Source: Leptodontidium sp. MPI-SDFR-AT-0119 (taxonomy: Eukaryota > Ascomycota > Leotiomycetes > Helotiales > Leptodontidiaceae). From it: a DNA stretch of 64,000 bases. Location: the NCBI GenBank assembly GCA_020726505.1, contig JAHLEZ010000001.1, forward strand, positions 2,232,001 to 2,296,000, given 5' to 3'. Position 1 is the first letter of the stretch. Each line of letters opens with the position of its first letter. Positions 33,966 to 44,554 of the stretch are shown here, piece after piece. The translations under genes and the position numbers were made by a program. The notes beneath the pieces were generated by a model. That model was not told where the DNA came from. It made no database searches and was given only the letters and a program-made list of their open reading frames with translations.

Positions 33966-34776
33966 TCATTGGTCGAGGTCTGTCCAATGCTTCGCCCATA
34001 GATAGTGCCATTCCCGATTTGATCGAGACTCATCCCATTGGTCTCGAGAATCATCAATCAGAGTCAGCAGAGCCGCGAGGAAGATGATTCCGCTCGATAT
34101 GCCAAGTACTCCACGAAAGCCTATGGCATCCGTAACGGACCCTAAATTAAACGTTGTTAGCACCGCTCTAGCTTTCCCTGTCGTCGCCGAAATTCCATGA
34201 GCTGTTGAACGGACTCGAGTGGGCGACACCTCGACAGGGATGAGGAATGTCGTCACATTTTGCGCCGCACTTAAGAAAGAACTAAATTGATTAGCTCTAT
34301 TGTGAGAGCTTTAATGCGGGGATGACTACCTGGGACAATGTGAATAGGGTCGTCAAGGATCCTGTGGGAGCAACGTTGGCTACACCCGCCCAGATGGCTT
34401 AAATAACTGCCACTATTATGCAGCCGATGAACTGCTGACGTACACGACCAACAACGTCAATCAGCGGAAGAGCAGTATCTGTGTCAATTTTAGCGAGTGT
34501 CTTTCGCTCTAGCTCAAGTTGATTTCTAGGGGCATACTAGCCAGGTAGAAATCCCTGCAATGCCGTCAGCTGGAGGATTTTTGACGGAGAGACGGATGAA
34601 CCTACTGCCGCAGACACAATAATATTTCCAATTGCTGGATTGTTTAGAGTAGCCCATGCAGTTTTACCTTTACCGTACCCGAGCTGAGAGAGAATGATGC
34701 TCTGGTTGAGATTCACTCCGTGGAAAGCAATGTCACTGTGTAAATGAGAAATGTGAGATTGGTGGAGAGCGACCAA
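33966..34776 (-). pseudogene. Phosphate permease (PHO84-like MFS) pseudogene, C-terminal half
   Basis: Read right to left, the minus strand gives DIAFHGVNLNQSIILSQLGY and GKGKTAWATLNN, AIGNIIVSAA, an in-frame stop after FLPG, then VVGRVRQQFIGCIIVAVI, another stop, AIWAGVANVAPTGSLTTLF. After a probable intron come NVTTFLIPVEVSPTRVRSTA, HGISATTGK and VTDAIGFRGVLGISSGI. These are the conserved blocks of fungal H+/phosphate symporters (usually DIAFYGVNLNQS, PTRVRGTAHGISA) from helix 7 to helix 12. At least two stops and several frame changes interrupt it. The N-terminal half is absent or unrecognisable to the right. It is clearly non-functional; the parent gene must be elsewhere. Confidence 0.85.
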
Positions 34777-35168
34777 GATTTACAAGAGAAACCACGCCAT
34801 GTAAGTCTGAATAGTTAGCAAGTTCTTCTCTACAACACAACGTTCACCTAAGCTCATTAGCGCTAATGCTAACGCCAGTAAAGAGTCGCCACATTGTCAC
34901 CTAAATAATAATACCCTTATGAGAAAGATTTGGTGGCATTACGATTATTTATGACTTTGCTGCTCCTTTTGCTGGATCTCGGCCGGATGTTCTGTTAATG
35001 ATAATGAGAAGGGGAAAGCAATGGATATCGATCTGTTATAAGGAGGCATTAGGCGACATATCGTCTTTGTTTTGATGTCTAGAGCGAGTGCACTCCCAAG
35101 CTGGCTGAGATCCTAGAAAAATCCCCCTGATGTGGAAACATTGAGATATAAGACATTCCCTATCATAA
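34777..35168. other. Gap
   Basis: About 390 bp next to the permease pseudogene; the missing N-terminal part of that gene is not recognisable here. It also contains the 3' flank of the GH74 gene. Confidence 0.4.
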
Positions 35169-37595
35169 TTATATCCCAAAAGTTCCTGGCAGGACACCGC
35201 TACCTTCGCCAGCGATATCAGCATAGACAATCCCCCTGCCAAATGTGCCAAGATACACTCGTCCGTACACCCTCGTATCAGCCACAATCAACTTCGGCCC
35301 CCCATACTGATGTGCATCATCGTTAATCCGTACCCAACTATCCCCTGCATCATCAGAGCGATACACACCCTGTACTCCGTTCTTGCTCACCTTACCCCAC
35401 AGATAAAGCGCCGGATTCTTTCGACCAGGAGCTGGAGCCCCAACCGAGAACTGAGATGTCACCACACCAGAGCCTCCAATCTTACTCCAGCTACTCCCAA
35501 AATTGGTACTGTGCCATAAGCCATTTGTACCGAGTGGCAGCCAGATCTCTCCCGCTTTAAGGAAATTGACGACAGGCGCCGCTCCAGCTCCAGCAGGAAG
35601 ACCAGTCTGTTTGGATGATTTGGAGGTGTAGGACACACCGCCATCGGTGCTAATGTACCAAACTCCCGTATCAAAGGCGTAGAAGGTCTTAGGTTGGACT
35701 TTATCGGCGCTGAAGTTACCCGTCTGGATTGCCAAACCCCGCGGTGATGTCCATGTCTTTCCGAAATCCTGCGTGGCGTAAGGGCCGCTGGTGTTTGCTG
35801 GTGCGATGGCCAAGTGAGAAGCCCAGACAAAAGACTTTGCTGAGGCGTCCACGGCTATGAATCCATTGACCCAAGTGGTGTTGCTAACTCCCGGAGCGCA
35901 AGTGAGGAACTTGATCCACCCGTATCCTCCATCTGTTGAATACGCTCCGTTTCCACAGCCATCGGCATACTCTACCCCACTGCCCCCTGAACGAGTGATG
36001 ACATTTGGTGCTTGTCCTGCCCAGTCCAAACCATCCAGGTTGGAGAAACCTGGGGTACCGAACATAGGTTGGGGAACTGTAAGATCATCGTGTCGCATGC
36101 CGTTGATATCGCCCAGTCCACTGTATAGATTCGCCCCTTCTGTAGGACTTATCATTGACAGAACGGCATTCTCTTCAATACCTTGTGCCTGGATATACCA
36201 ATTTGGAGCCCTGTTCGAGTTGACTCTGCTGAGATTATCTGTAGACCAAATGGTAGCTCCTGTGCCGTACATGATATGATCTGAGTTAAACGGATCGATG
36301 AGTACTGCTGCCATCCACCAACCAAATTTGGCGACGCCGAGGATAGGTGAGGGTGCTCCGTACCCTCCCCATTGAGCGTTCCAGTTGAAGCTCAGCCATG
36401 GTACCGGGGTGCCGTCCTTCAATGCAGCTTGCTCTATGGGGTGTCCCCAGAATCCTTTGGTCCCTGGTGGGGCTGACAGCTGCGTGACGTCTTTCCATGT
36501 CTTGCCGCCATCATGAGATAAATACATACTGTCTAAAGCTGGCCCTGGATCACGATCTAGAGAGATCACAACAAGAGTATTCGGATCCTTCCCGTCGAGA
36601 CTCAAGCCGCAGTAGCCTCCTGGTGGGAAAGATTGCGGGGTGAATGGCTTCGGATACGTATTGCTTGCTCCTGGTGTGATGTCTTTCCATTTTGACGTCT
36701 TCGTGTTGAAGCTGTACACAGCTCCATACTGAACGGCATATGGACCGGGGAAGTCTGCATATGTAACGTACAATACCCCGTTTGAGGCCAATGCAGCCTT
36801 CATAGGTTGCGGTCCAGAGCTCTGGGGAGGATGGTCTGGAGAAGTGGTGACAGCGCTCCAATCTTTGGGTTGGCCAGGCAGTGATTTCCAAGTCTTGCCA
36901 CCGTCGGTCGTGGAGTAGAGACCATTTGGCACGTTTGCCCCAACATAAATTGTGCCTTCGTTCTTCGGGTCAAAGATAACGAATACAATTCCAATACCGT
37001 TGGCTGAGGCATCAGGATAGTTGGTAACATTGGTCCAAGTCTTAGCTCGATCAGTTGACTTCCACAGCCCCTGTGTACGAGTTCCCATGTAAAGTTCATT
37101 CGGCTTGAATGGGTTGACAGCAAGTCTCTCGCCATTGTTACGACCGAGGTCATTGGATCCCATGGGAAACGGCGCTGGATAGATCTTGAACGTTGCTCCT
37201 CGATCGGCCGAAACGAAGAACGCGGAGTTGTTCTGCGTGATGTATTGTCCTTGGGCGAGGTAGATGCGATTTGGGTCCGTTGGATCCAATGCAAAGCTCT
37301 CCGTCCCTAGGTAGTTTACATCTGCTTCGCTGATAAAATCGGTCAAGGGAAGCCATCTGTCGTTTGGAGCGTCCCATCTGTAGGAACTACCGATATCTGT
37401 TCGAGTGTACAGCAAATCTTTCTCCTTAGGATGAGCGATGATGCCGGTGACAAAACCACCTCCAGTGATAGCAACTGCATTGTATTTGTATCGGAAGCTT
37501 TTAGTGCTACCAGAAGAGTCGGATGGGGCACCATTGATGCAATCGGCGAAAGTCAAGACCGCACTGACAACTGCAAGGAAACGGAAAACGCTCAT
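35169..37595 (-). CDS. Secreted GH74 xyloglucanase
   Basis: Glycoside hydrolase family 74 enzyme cleaving xyloglucan in plant cell walls. Intron-less, 808 aa. An N-terminal signal peptide (MSVFRFLAVVSAVLTFADCI) precedes a two-propeller fold. The catalytic region opens AITGGGFVTGIIAHPKEKDL then YTRTDIGSSYRWD, with Asp67 in TDIGSSYRW. The second catalytic Asp lies in SGLGDINGMRHDDL. Asp-box/BNR repeats recur throughout: FVSADRGATFKI, STTDGGKTWKSL, YLSHDGGKTWKDV, YSTDGGYGWIKF, HSTNFGSSWSKI, YRSDDAGDSWVRI. The ATG at 37595 was chosen for the signal peptide; the open frame extends 18 codons further up without an ATG. No cellulose-binding module at the C-terminus. Whether it is endo-acting or reducing-end-specific cannot be told by eye. 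It implies growth on plant material. Confidence 0.95.
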   Translation of the reverse strand: MSVFRFLAVVSAVLTFADCINGAPSDSSGSTKSFRYKYNAVAITGGGFVTGIIAHPKEKDLLYTRTDIGSSYRWDAPNDRWLPLTDFISEADVNYLGTESFALDPTDPNRIYLAQGQYITQNNSAFFVSADRGATFKIYPAPFPMGSNDLGRNNGERLAVNPFKPNELYMGTRTQGLWKSTDRAKTWTNVTNYPDASANGIGIVFVIFDPKNEGTIYVGANVPNGLYSTTDGGKTWKSLPGQPKDWSAVTTSPDHPPQSSGPQPMKAALASNGVLYVTYADFPGPYAVQYGAVYSFNTKTSKWKDITPGASNTYPKPFTPQSFPPGGYCGLSLDGKDPNTLVVISLDRDPGPALDSMYLSHDGGKTWKDVTQLSAPPGTKGFWGHPIEQAALKDGTPVPWLSFNWNAQWGGYGAPSPILGVAKFGWWMAAVLIDPFNSDHIMYGTGATIWSTDNLSRVNSNRAPNWYIQAQGIEENAVLSMISPTEGANLYSGLGDINGMRHDDLTVPQPMFGTPGFSNLDGLDWAGQAPNVITRSGGSGVEYADGCGNGAYSTDGGYGWIKFLTCAPGVSNTTWVNGFIAVDASAKSFVWASHLAIAPANTSGPYATQDFGKTWTSPRGLAIQTGNFSADKVQPKTFYAFDTGVWYISTDGGVSYTSKSSKQTGLPAGAGAAPVVNFLKAGEIWLPLGTNGLWHSTNFGSSWSKIGGSGVVTSQFSVGAPAPGRKNPALYLWGKVSKNGVQGVYRSDDAGDSWVRINDDAHQYGGPKLIVADTRVYGRVYLGTFGRGIVYADIAGEGSGVLPGTFGI

Positions 37596-38683
37596 TGTGA
37601 TGAACAGATTTGGCAAATGTGTTACCCTGAGTCTAGAAACTTGGGACACATTTGATGGTCTTCATATACCCCATTAACGCCAAACTTTTGGCATGACGAT
37701 ATCGCAACTCGCAGAAGTCCTTCGGCTCCCGCGCCGTAATTCCTTGAACTTGACTTTAAGACTTCTGGGAGAACACCGGAGATGAGCATATGCTACTCCA
37801 AAAAGGAAGCACATGTCATTCTTGCAGGATCTTAACCTTGAAGATCGCTGCGAGACCACTGTAAGCTTGCGGCTGGGACAAGAGGGGTAGGAAAAAGAAC
37901 ATGACAATTGATGGATAAAGGTATTCCCCCTCCGCACCTGTACCTGCGTATCAAGCTTGCGGTATTCTTGGGTAAATGATTGAGGCTAAATATAACCGAA
38001 ATGTTCCGCCTATGATAATCATCGTTGAAGATTGAAGCTGCTGTATCAAATCTTGGAGAGGCCGTCCCAAGCAGCGGGGTTGATTAACCTTAGGGGACCC
38101 CGCACCCGTAACAGTGATCCTTGACTACAGTGGTTCGTGAGAATTCGAAGCCGAAAAGACCGACATACAGCTTGTGGTTAGTGAAGTGAACATTAAAGAT
38201 GCATGAATCGTTCGGGATTGGGGCGCTTGATCAGAGGTAGAGGTATAAGAAGTCTTGGTAGAATCGAGGCAAGGAGGCCGAGGGCTTTGAATACGATGTT
38301 GTAAAAGCAGGAGGCCCAGCACAGTGGGGGCGAAGGAGGATAAACTGCTGCCGAAGGTTCTTCTATGGATTGCAGATTTCTGGTTGATAGGAATCCATCT
38401 ATCATATTATGTACCTCGTCCACTAATCTGTTGGATCCTCTCACGCATCTGGCAGGACGAGATGGATGGCAGCTTCTTGGGGCCTTGGCGCATAGGTACC
38501 GTTTCTGGGAAGGCGCCACACGTGATTGCACTCTTCAACACTCTTCACCACTCCCTACCAACGACCCTACCTACCCACCTACCTATAGGTAAAACCGTGA
38601 TTGTTGTCTTCTGTCAATGGCCAACATATGTTCGATGACATCAATGTCCGTCGAGCCCCAGCCGCTCAGCCCCGAACTTCGCC
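37596..38683. other. Divergent upstream region, GH74 / small kinase
   Basis: About 1.1 kb between divergent starts. A short CCTAC-rich run lies near 38566-38590 and a CACGTG box at 38519-38524. No gene or RNA seen. Confidence 0.5.
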
Positions 38684-39463
38684 ATGTCATTATCAAAACC
38701 TAAAGTGATTGCGGTCGGCACTACATGCTACGTGACGACGACAGACAACAGAACAGTCATGAAGGGGTACCAGGTCTGGTTTGATGGGAATCTGGTCTTT
38801 GATTACGGTGTTATGTGCGAGGAGCGCCTGGCTCGGGAAGCCACAATCTACAAGCACTTCGGTAAACATCCTCAAATTTTGATGTGCTTCGGCCTTGAAG
38901 AGGTGCACCCTGGTGTCCACTCGCTCCGTCTAGAGATGGCTCCCTTGGGGTCCATCCGCGCGTACATACAGAAGAATGCCAACAGCCCACCTTCTATCCA
39001 ACACCGCATGCAGATGGCCCTCGATGTAGCTACCGGCTTAAGCTACGTGCACTTACGAGGTGCAATGTCATGCGATCTGTCTTGTGCAAATCTCTTCCTC
39101 TTCGATGAACTCTGCGTGAAGCTCGGCGACTTTGGTGGCGCTCTCCTGGACGGATTTGACTTCGAATGGGACCAGACGCATGAGTCTCGTTATCACTTAC
39201 CTTCACGAGGGCGGGAGTACAATGTCGTCCCGCTCATGAAGAGGGAGCTCTTTAGCCTAGGATCGGCGATATATGAAATCACTGCTTGGAAAAGACCCTT
39301 TCCGGAACTGAGTGATGACCAAATAGATGACAAGTATGCTAGGGGGGAGTTTCCACCACTTGACGGCAATGATGCTAGGCACATAATTTGGAATTGTTGG
39401 GCCGAAACTTATGCCACTGCGCAAGAAGTCGCCCATGATTTGAAGAGCTGCGAGTCGTCTTGA
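38684..39463 (+). CDS. Small protein-kinase-like protein
   Basis: Single exon, 259 aa, little more than a kinase core. A degenerate Gly loop (IAVGTTCYVTTTDN) precedes VMKGYQVW, whose Lys could be the VAIK Lys. EERLAREATIYKHFGKH contains the helix-C Glu. The hinge region is LRLEMAPLGSIRAYI. The catalytic loop reads MSCDLSCANLFLF, so the HRD His-Arg are replaced by Ser-Cys, while the catalytic Asp and the metal-binding Asn remain. DFG is kept (LGDFGGALLDG). A usual activation segment and APE are hard to see (REYNVVPLMKRELFSLGSAI). This matches a family of small fungal kinase-like proteins with an [HS]xDxSxxN catalytic loop. Activity is plausible but unproven. Confidence 0.8.
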   Translation: MSLSKPKVIAVGTTCYVTTTDNRTVMKGYQVWFDGNLVFDYGVMCEERLAREATIYKHFGKHPQILMCFGLEEVHPGVHSLRLEMAPLGSIRAYIQKNANSPPSIQHRMQMALDVATGLSYVHLRGAMSCDLSCANLFLFDELCVKLGDFGGALLDGFDFEWDQTHESRYHLPSRGREYNVVPLMKRELFSLGSAIYEITAWKRPFPELSDDQIDDKYARGEFPPLDGNDARHIIWNCWAETYATAQEVAHDLKSCESS

Positions 39464-41172
39464 GGCGCTCATTGGGGGTAGGGCATTTAATTGTGATCAA
39501 ATTGTAGCTGCATCCATCTGGGGGATAATAGTAGGTGTAATGCTCATAGGTATGTATGGGTTCTGGCTCGACCCTTCCCCAACCCTGCAAATCCTGGAGA
39601 TGGTTCGTCCTTACATGCACTACAAGCTCTGGCCTTACCTAGTGTGGAGTGGACTGATATGCATGACCTGGACGAAGGGTTTGTATACGTCGCAATATCT
39701 AATCATATCACCAGATTTCTCGAAATCTTAACCAGACGTTCAACCCTATTAGCTCCACCTGGAGCCGTGAGTCTTCCCCAGGGCCATCCCAAAGAATGCC
39801 CTGCCGCTGGGACATCCCAATGGCTCACGTATCTGCATTGCCATCCGTTAACAGCCATTCATACTATCTTTTCAATCGATCTTCACCTCTCACCAAAGCC
39901 CGTGGTTTTAGAAAAAGTGCTAGGCTGGTGACGAGTGAACATCCCCGCGCGGGGCCACTCGAAACGCTCCCCCTTTATACACGACTTCTTTCTACATCAT
40001 CATCGAAAGCGCGTTCGATAGCTGCGATAGGCCATCCTGGAACGCACCCTCTCCCGGCCCAAGCTCTACAAGGAAGCATACATAAGCAACTCTGTAGCTC
40101 TGGGGTTCCTTCCACGTTTGTATCGGGAGCTGATTAGGGATGTCTAGGTCTGGGTTGGGCATGTCTCCTGTGGGATCCGAATTCCGCTTTCTGAGCGGCT
40201 GCCGCTGAAACGTTTTACTTCGTGGTTTTGAAATGTCTCAAATCTCTTTATCTATTTCCCACCGATCACGACACAGAGGCATGCCAGAACCCGACATTTG
40301 ATAAGAGAATATCATATCTCCGTTGGATCTTAACACGACATTGCGGGAAGTCCGCTGTGCCGTTGCGAAGCCATTTGTTCCGCAGGCCAATACTTTTTAG
40401 TTTCAGTTCCTCTTTTGTCTGTGTTTGCACTTCAGGAATGACGGAAAATATCTATCCTTAGTGCCTTGCGTTTGGCAGATATTCACTCATACCTGGTACC
40501 TCGTCGTTTGGTCATCAGCGGCAAGAATGAGGTACTTGTTGAGTTCAAGGCATCATTGTGGATTTTCGCGCCTCATGCATTCGGCCATATTTCTACCGAT
40601 TGAGTCTTGATGCCATGTTCTTGTACCCGTTTGGAGCGTACTGGCGCTCCGCACTACCTGTGTTTAGTGCCTTTCCCCGGACAATTGCATCGTTCAGAAC
40701 CAGGAAGTAACAGCAGCTAGAGTCCGTTTCTTTGATCTGCAATGCATTGCTTGGTTTGCTTGAGACTCTATGAGGCAGTTGCCTCCTAGTGGCCCTACTT
40801 CATAAAGAGAGGCCTCTCGGCGAGCCGCATCAGCCGCGTCAGGGGGCCTCACCGGTGAGTCACACGTGACTTCGTGATGTCAAGACTGGAAGAAGCTCAG
40901 ATGGAGCTCAAATTGAGCTTATTACTGATTCTTGCCTGGGGGAAAAAAAATCCGGTTATGTCATAGACGAAGCTCAATTCCTATATAAGATCAGGCTCCT
41001 TCTACCAACAGTTGATTGATCTTCACCATCAGCCACACCACAACTTTCCAACACAAACAACAACAATTGGCAACGCTAACACTCATTCCTCCACATACGC
41101 TTGTTTCTTGCACAGCAACACTCTATCTATCAATCGCATCTCATTACACAATTCAATCCCATCTCCGCAATC
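39464..41172. other. Long gap upstream of the rvt gene
   Basis: 1.7 kb with no supported gene. The last 350 bp form the probable rvt promoter and leader (listed separately). The rest has only short open frames. Confidence 0.5.
40856..40989 (+). promoter_or_regulatory. Candidate promoter elements of the rvt gene
   Basis: TGAGTCA (40856-40862), the core bound by the amino-acid-starvation regulator Gcn4/CPC-1, overlaps CACGTG (40863-40868 with shared flanking bases). TGATGTCA, an ATF/CRE-like site, is at 40875-40882. A TATATAA box (about 40983-40989) stands 185 bp before the rvt start codon. Site function is inferred; single short sites can arise by chance. Confidence 0.35.
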
Positions 41173-44086
41173 ATGGCTTCCTCCGATATCCTCTCCCAAA
41201 CTCTCAGCTCTATCACCTCTATCAAGCTCGATGAGATCTCCTACCAACGTAGCAGCTTTGAGACGGCCAAGATCGAGCTTCTGGAGACTGTTCAGAATAC
41301 CGAAGATCAGGGCCTCAAAGTCAAGGCTCTGCTTGAGCTCAAGGATGGCACCTTACCAGGTAAGTTCAGCTTGCCAGCGAAATACCCACTCCTTTCCTGC
41401 CCCGGAGCCTTCACTGCCTACCCGTCCCCAATTCTCCCTAGACATTCGTAATCACTTTCTTCTCTTTCTTTGAGATGTCAACCAGCTGACTCTATCTCTG
41501 GTCTAGGCCTCGGACTTATTGACGCCAATACAAGCACAGACATCAAAAACATCGCCAGATTCTTGGAGCAAGCCAAATTTGACCCCTCCGTCTCCACTGC
41601 GATCCAAAAGGACTGGCAATCAAAGTTAGAGAAGCAACTCGATATCCAATCTCTGAAGTACGAGTATGCTTCACTTTACGGTCGATTGGTCAATGAATGG
41701 CTCTCCGCCAATGTTGACAAGGCCGAAGGTAATGCTAGGACTAGCAGTAGCTTCGAGAGCGTCGGACGCAAGGAGATGCATGACCAGCGTCAGAAATGGG
41801 AGGACATGGTATTCACTGCACGAGACACTGACACGGAGGCCATCGAGCAATACTTCACGAAGCTCTTCCACTCCACCAAGGAAATCAAGTCTGCCTACCA
41901 CACGCTTCGCCTAGAAACCGAGTCTTTCGAGAAGCTGATGGCTACGGAAGAGCATTTCAATCACGGTACGTTGACATGGGTCATCAAGGGACTTCTTCGC
42001 AGCGATCTCGTCAGTGATGAGAAGCGTAAGGTTCTCAAGGACTTCCTCAACAACAAGGTCGTCCTCGGCGAGATTGCTGATGTCCTCAACATGCGCATGT
42101 CGGCTTTGGACAAGTGGCAGTGGGATCCGGCTGGAACTGCTGTTGAGCAGAGACGCCAGCTGAACGGTAGGTATCGCTTCTACCACGACGAAGATCTCCT
42201 CCAAACTATCCTCCTCCGATACATTGGCGTCAAATGGTCAGTCTTCTTCAAGAATGCGTTCGAGAGGTTTCAGCGGACAGACTCGGTATGGAAATCATCT
42301 GTTGCGCCGATGACTCCAGCCGATCGTGTGCGTCGGGAGTACTTTCTTGGCCCTGGTCGTTCCAATCACGGCGTGGAGGCTCGTCGCTCAGCTCATTTCC
42401 AGGAGGAGATTTTCATGGAGCATCTCCAAGGAGACGTCATTGAGCAACGTGGGGGCTACGACGATGACAGTGAGGATGAGAAGGATACTCGAAAGAGTGG
42501 TCAGCAGACTACCCAGACTCTCCTACATACGCTTGCAGCTGAAATCATCCTGAAGACTCGCTTGGGTGAGGACGTGACCGTAGTTCGAACGGATTTCGCT
42601 TGGTTCGGACCTTCGTTGCCTCACTCGACTATGTTCACCGTCCTCAAATTCTTCAAGGTTTCTGATCGTTGGGTTGACTTCTTCCGCCGATCTCTTGAGG
42701 CTCCAATGACATTCATCCAGGTAAGCATTGTTATCTCCCTGACACTTGTCTATCGATGGGATGAACTCCTCGATATATATCACCGACACTTTCCATGAGT
42801 TTTGCTAACTGTTTTCGTAGGACGGTCCTGATGCTCCGGTACAAATTCGAAAGCGCGGTACCCCTATTAGCGGTCCACTCAGCGACTTCCTAGCTGAGAC
42901 CGTCTTGTTCTGTCTTGACTTTGATTTCAACCAGAAGAGTAACGGAACGCGTCTCTTTCGACTCCACGACGACATCTGGTTTTGGGGATCCGACGAGCAG
43001 TGTGTGAAAGGCTGGGAGATCATGACAAAGGTAAGCTCCTTGTACTCTTTCGCTCCCTAGGCGTTTCTCCGTCTCCAAATTGAATTTACTGACTTCAATC
43101 CTCAGTTCGCCAGTCTAGCAGGCCTCGACTTCAACGAAGAGAAAACAGGAAGCGTACGAATCTCCCGTTCACGAAACGCCTCCAACGCTCCCACCGATAT
43201 CCACCCCTCCCTTCCCAAAGGCGACGTCCGCTGGGGATTCCTCAAGCTCGACTCACAATCGGGCCGTTTCCTCATCGACCAAGCCTCCGTCGATCAGCAC
43301 ATCGAAGAACTCCGTCTCCAACTCGCCGCCTGCAAATCGACCTTCGACTGGATCCACGCCTGGAACGTCTACGGCGCCCGCTTCTTCACCACCAACTTCG
43401 GCAAGCCTGCCAACTCATTCGGCCTCGCTCACATCGACATGCTGCTCGAGACATTCGCGCGCATCCAAGCTAAACTGTTCGCCAATACAGGCGGCAGCGT
43501 GATTTCAACACTCAAGCAGATCCTCAGCGATCGGTTCGGCGTGACCGATATCCCCGAGGGCTATCTCTACTTCCCGATGTCGATGGGAGGATTAGATCTC
43601 AAATCCCCTTTCATAGATCTATACCTCATCCGCGACACCATCTGCGCCAGACCAGATATGTACATGGATAAGTTCTTCAGCACCGAAGACGTCGAGTACC
43701 GCGTCGCGAAGAAGGCTTTCGATAACGGGACGCACGGTCGTGGCGTGCCGGCCGATTACTCGCCCTTGAAGATGTACGGCGACGACGAATTCTTCAGCAT
43801 GGAGGAGTTCACGCGGTACAGGGAACAAACGCCCAGTTCTCTGTTGAGGGCTTATGAGTTGTTGACTCGGGAGCCTGCGGTGCAGAATGTAGAGGCTACT
43901 TTGGAGGTCAAGGGTGCTATTGGGACTGAGTGGCGTGCTTTGAGCCCGTATCACCAGTGGGTCATTCAGTTGTATTCGGCGAATATGATTGAGAGGTTCG
44001 GGGGGTTGAATGTTGTTGAGAAGGGCTTGCTCCCTACAGGAATGGTGACTATGTTCCGGGAGAGCCGCTTCAAGTGGCAGGGTTAG
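41173..44086 (+). CDS. rvt: RVT: cellular reverse-transcriptase-related protein
   Basis: Member of the rvt family, single-copy host genes related to reverse transcriptases; the Neurospora crassa protein polymerises NTPs and dNTPs in vitro (Gladyshev and Arkhipova 2011). Exons 41173-41359, 41486-42720, 42821-43030 and 43106-44086 give 870 aa with all phases consistent. The N-terminal region is helical. RT motifs: motif A VVRTDFAWFG (Asp432) with TMFTVLKFFKVSDRWVDFF; motif B RGTPISGPLSDFLAETVLF (486-504); motif C FRLHDDIWFWG, with HDD at 523-525 in place of the retroelement YxDD. An acidic insert (DDDSEDEKD) precedes motif A. The thumb and C-terminal family blocks follow: KGDVRWGFLKLD, ACKSTFDWIHAWN, NFGKPANSFGLAHID, YLYFPMSMGGLDLK. 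There is no endonuclease, integrase, LTR or flanking repeat. Both metal-binding Asp sets are intact. Template and cellular role are unknown. Confidence 0.92.
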
Positions 44087-44554
44087 TTGCGTCTTTCGGG
44101 GGCTAATGGGGAGTCGAGGTGGGTGAGATATCAAATTGCATGGAAAGGAGTTTGAGGGCACAACCGCGGACGGGCATTAAAATTGGCGTTTGGGTGTAGA
44201 GAGACGCAAAATGCCTTTCTACTTCAATGAAAGATGTTCACTTGACTAAATTGCTCTTTGCAGTATCCCTTTGATCTACAATCCTAGTGGCCAAGCTGCA
44301 GCTCAACAAATACCCCGGTCTACCTCCTCAGATCTTGTCATGCGATATTGACCCAGACTCATGGGAACATGACCCATCATAACGCCGTCAAGCATCTTGG
44401 CGATGTAGGAATCTCCTATCGCAATTTTGTCTTCTCGCCACCTAATCCCATGGATTCTTTAGCCCTCACTCCTGTCCATCTTTTCCTCTCCCTCTTCAAC
44501 ACTCCTTCTACATCACCACCCCCCCTCCCCCACCAAAAGTAACATTCGATATGC
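44087..44554. other. Gap between convergent genes
   Basis: 468 bp of 3' flanking sequence for the rvt and ubiquitin-like/ACP genes. Nothing else seen. Confidence 0.5.

Noticed and set aside
41173..44086. Reading the RT-like gene as a retrotransposon
   Set aside because: No LTRs, target-site duplication, endonuclease, RNase H or gag-like ORF; it has introns and rvt-specific blocks.
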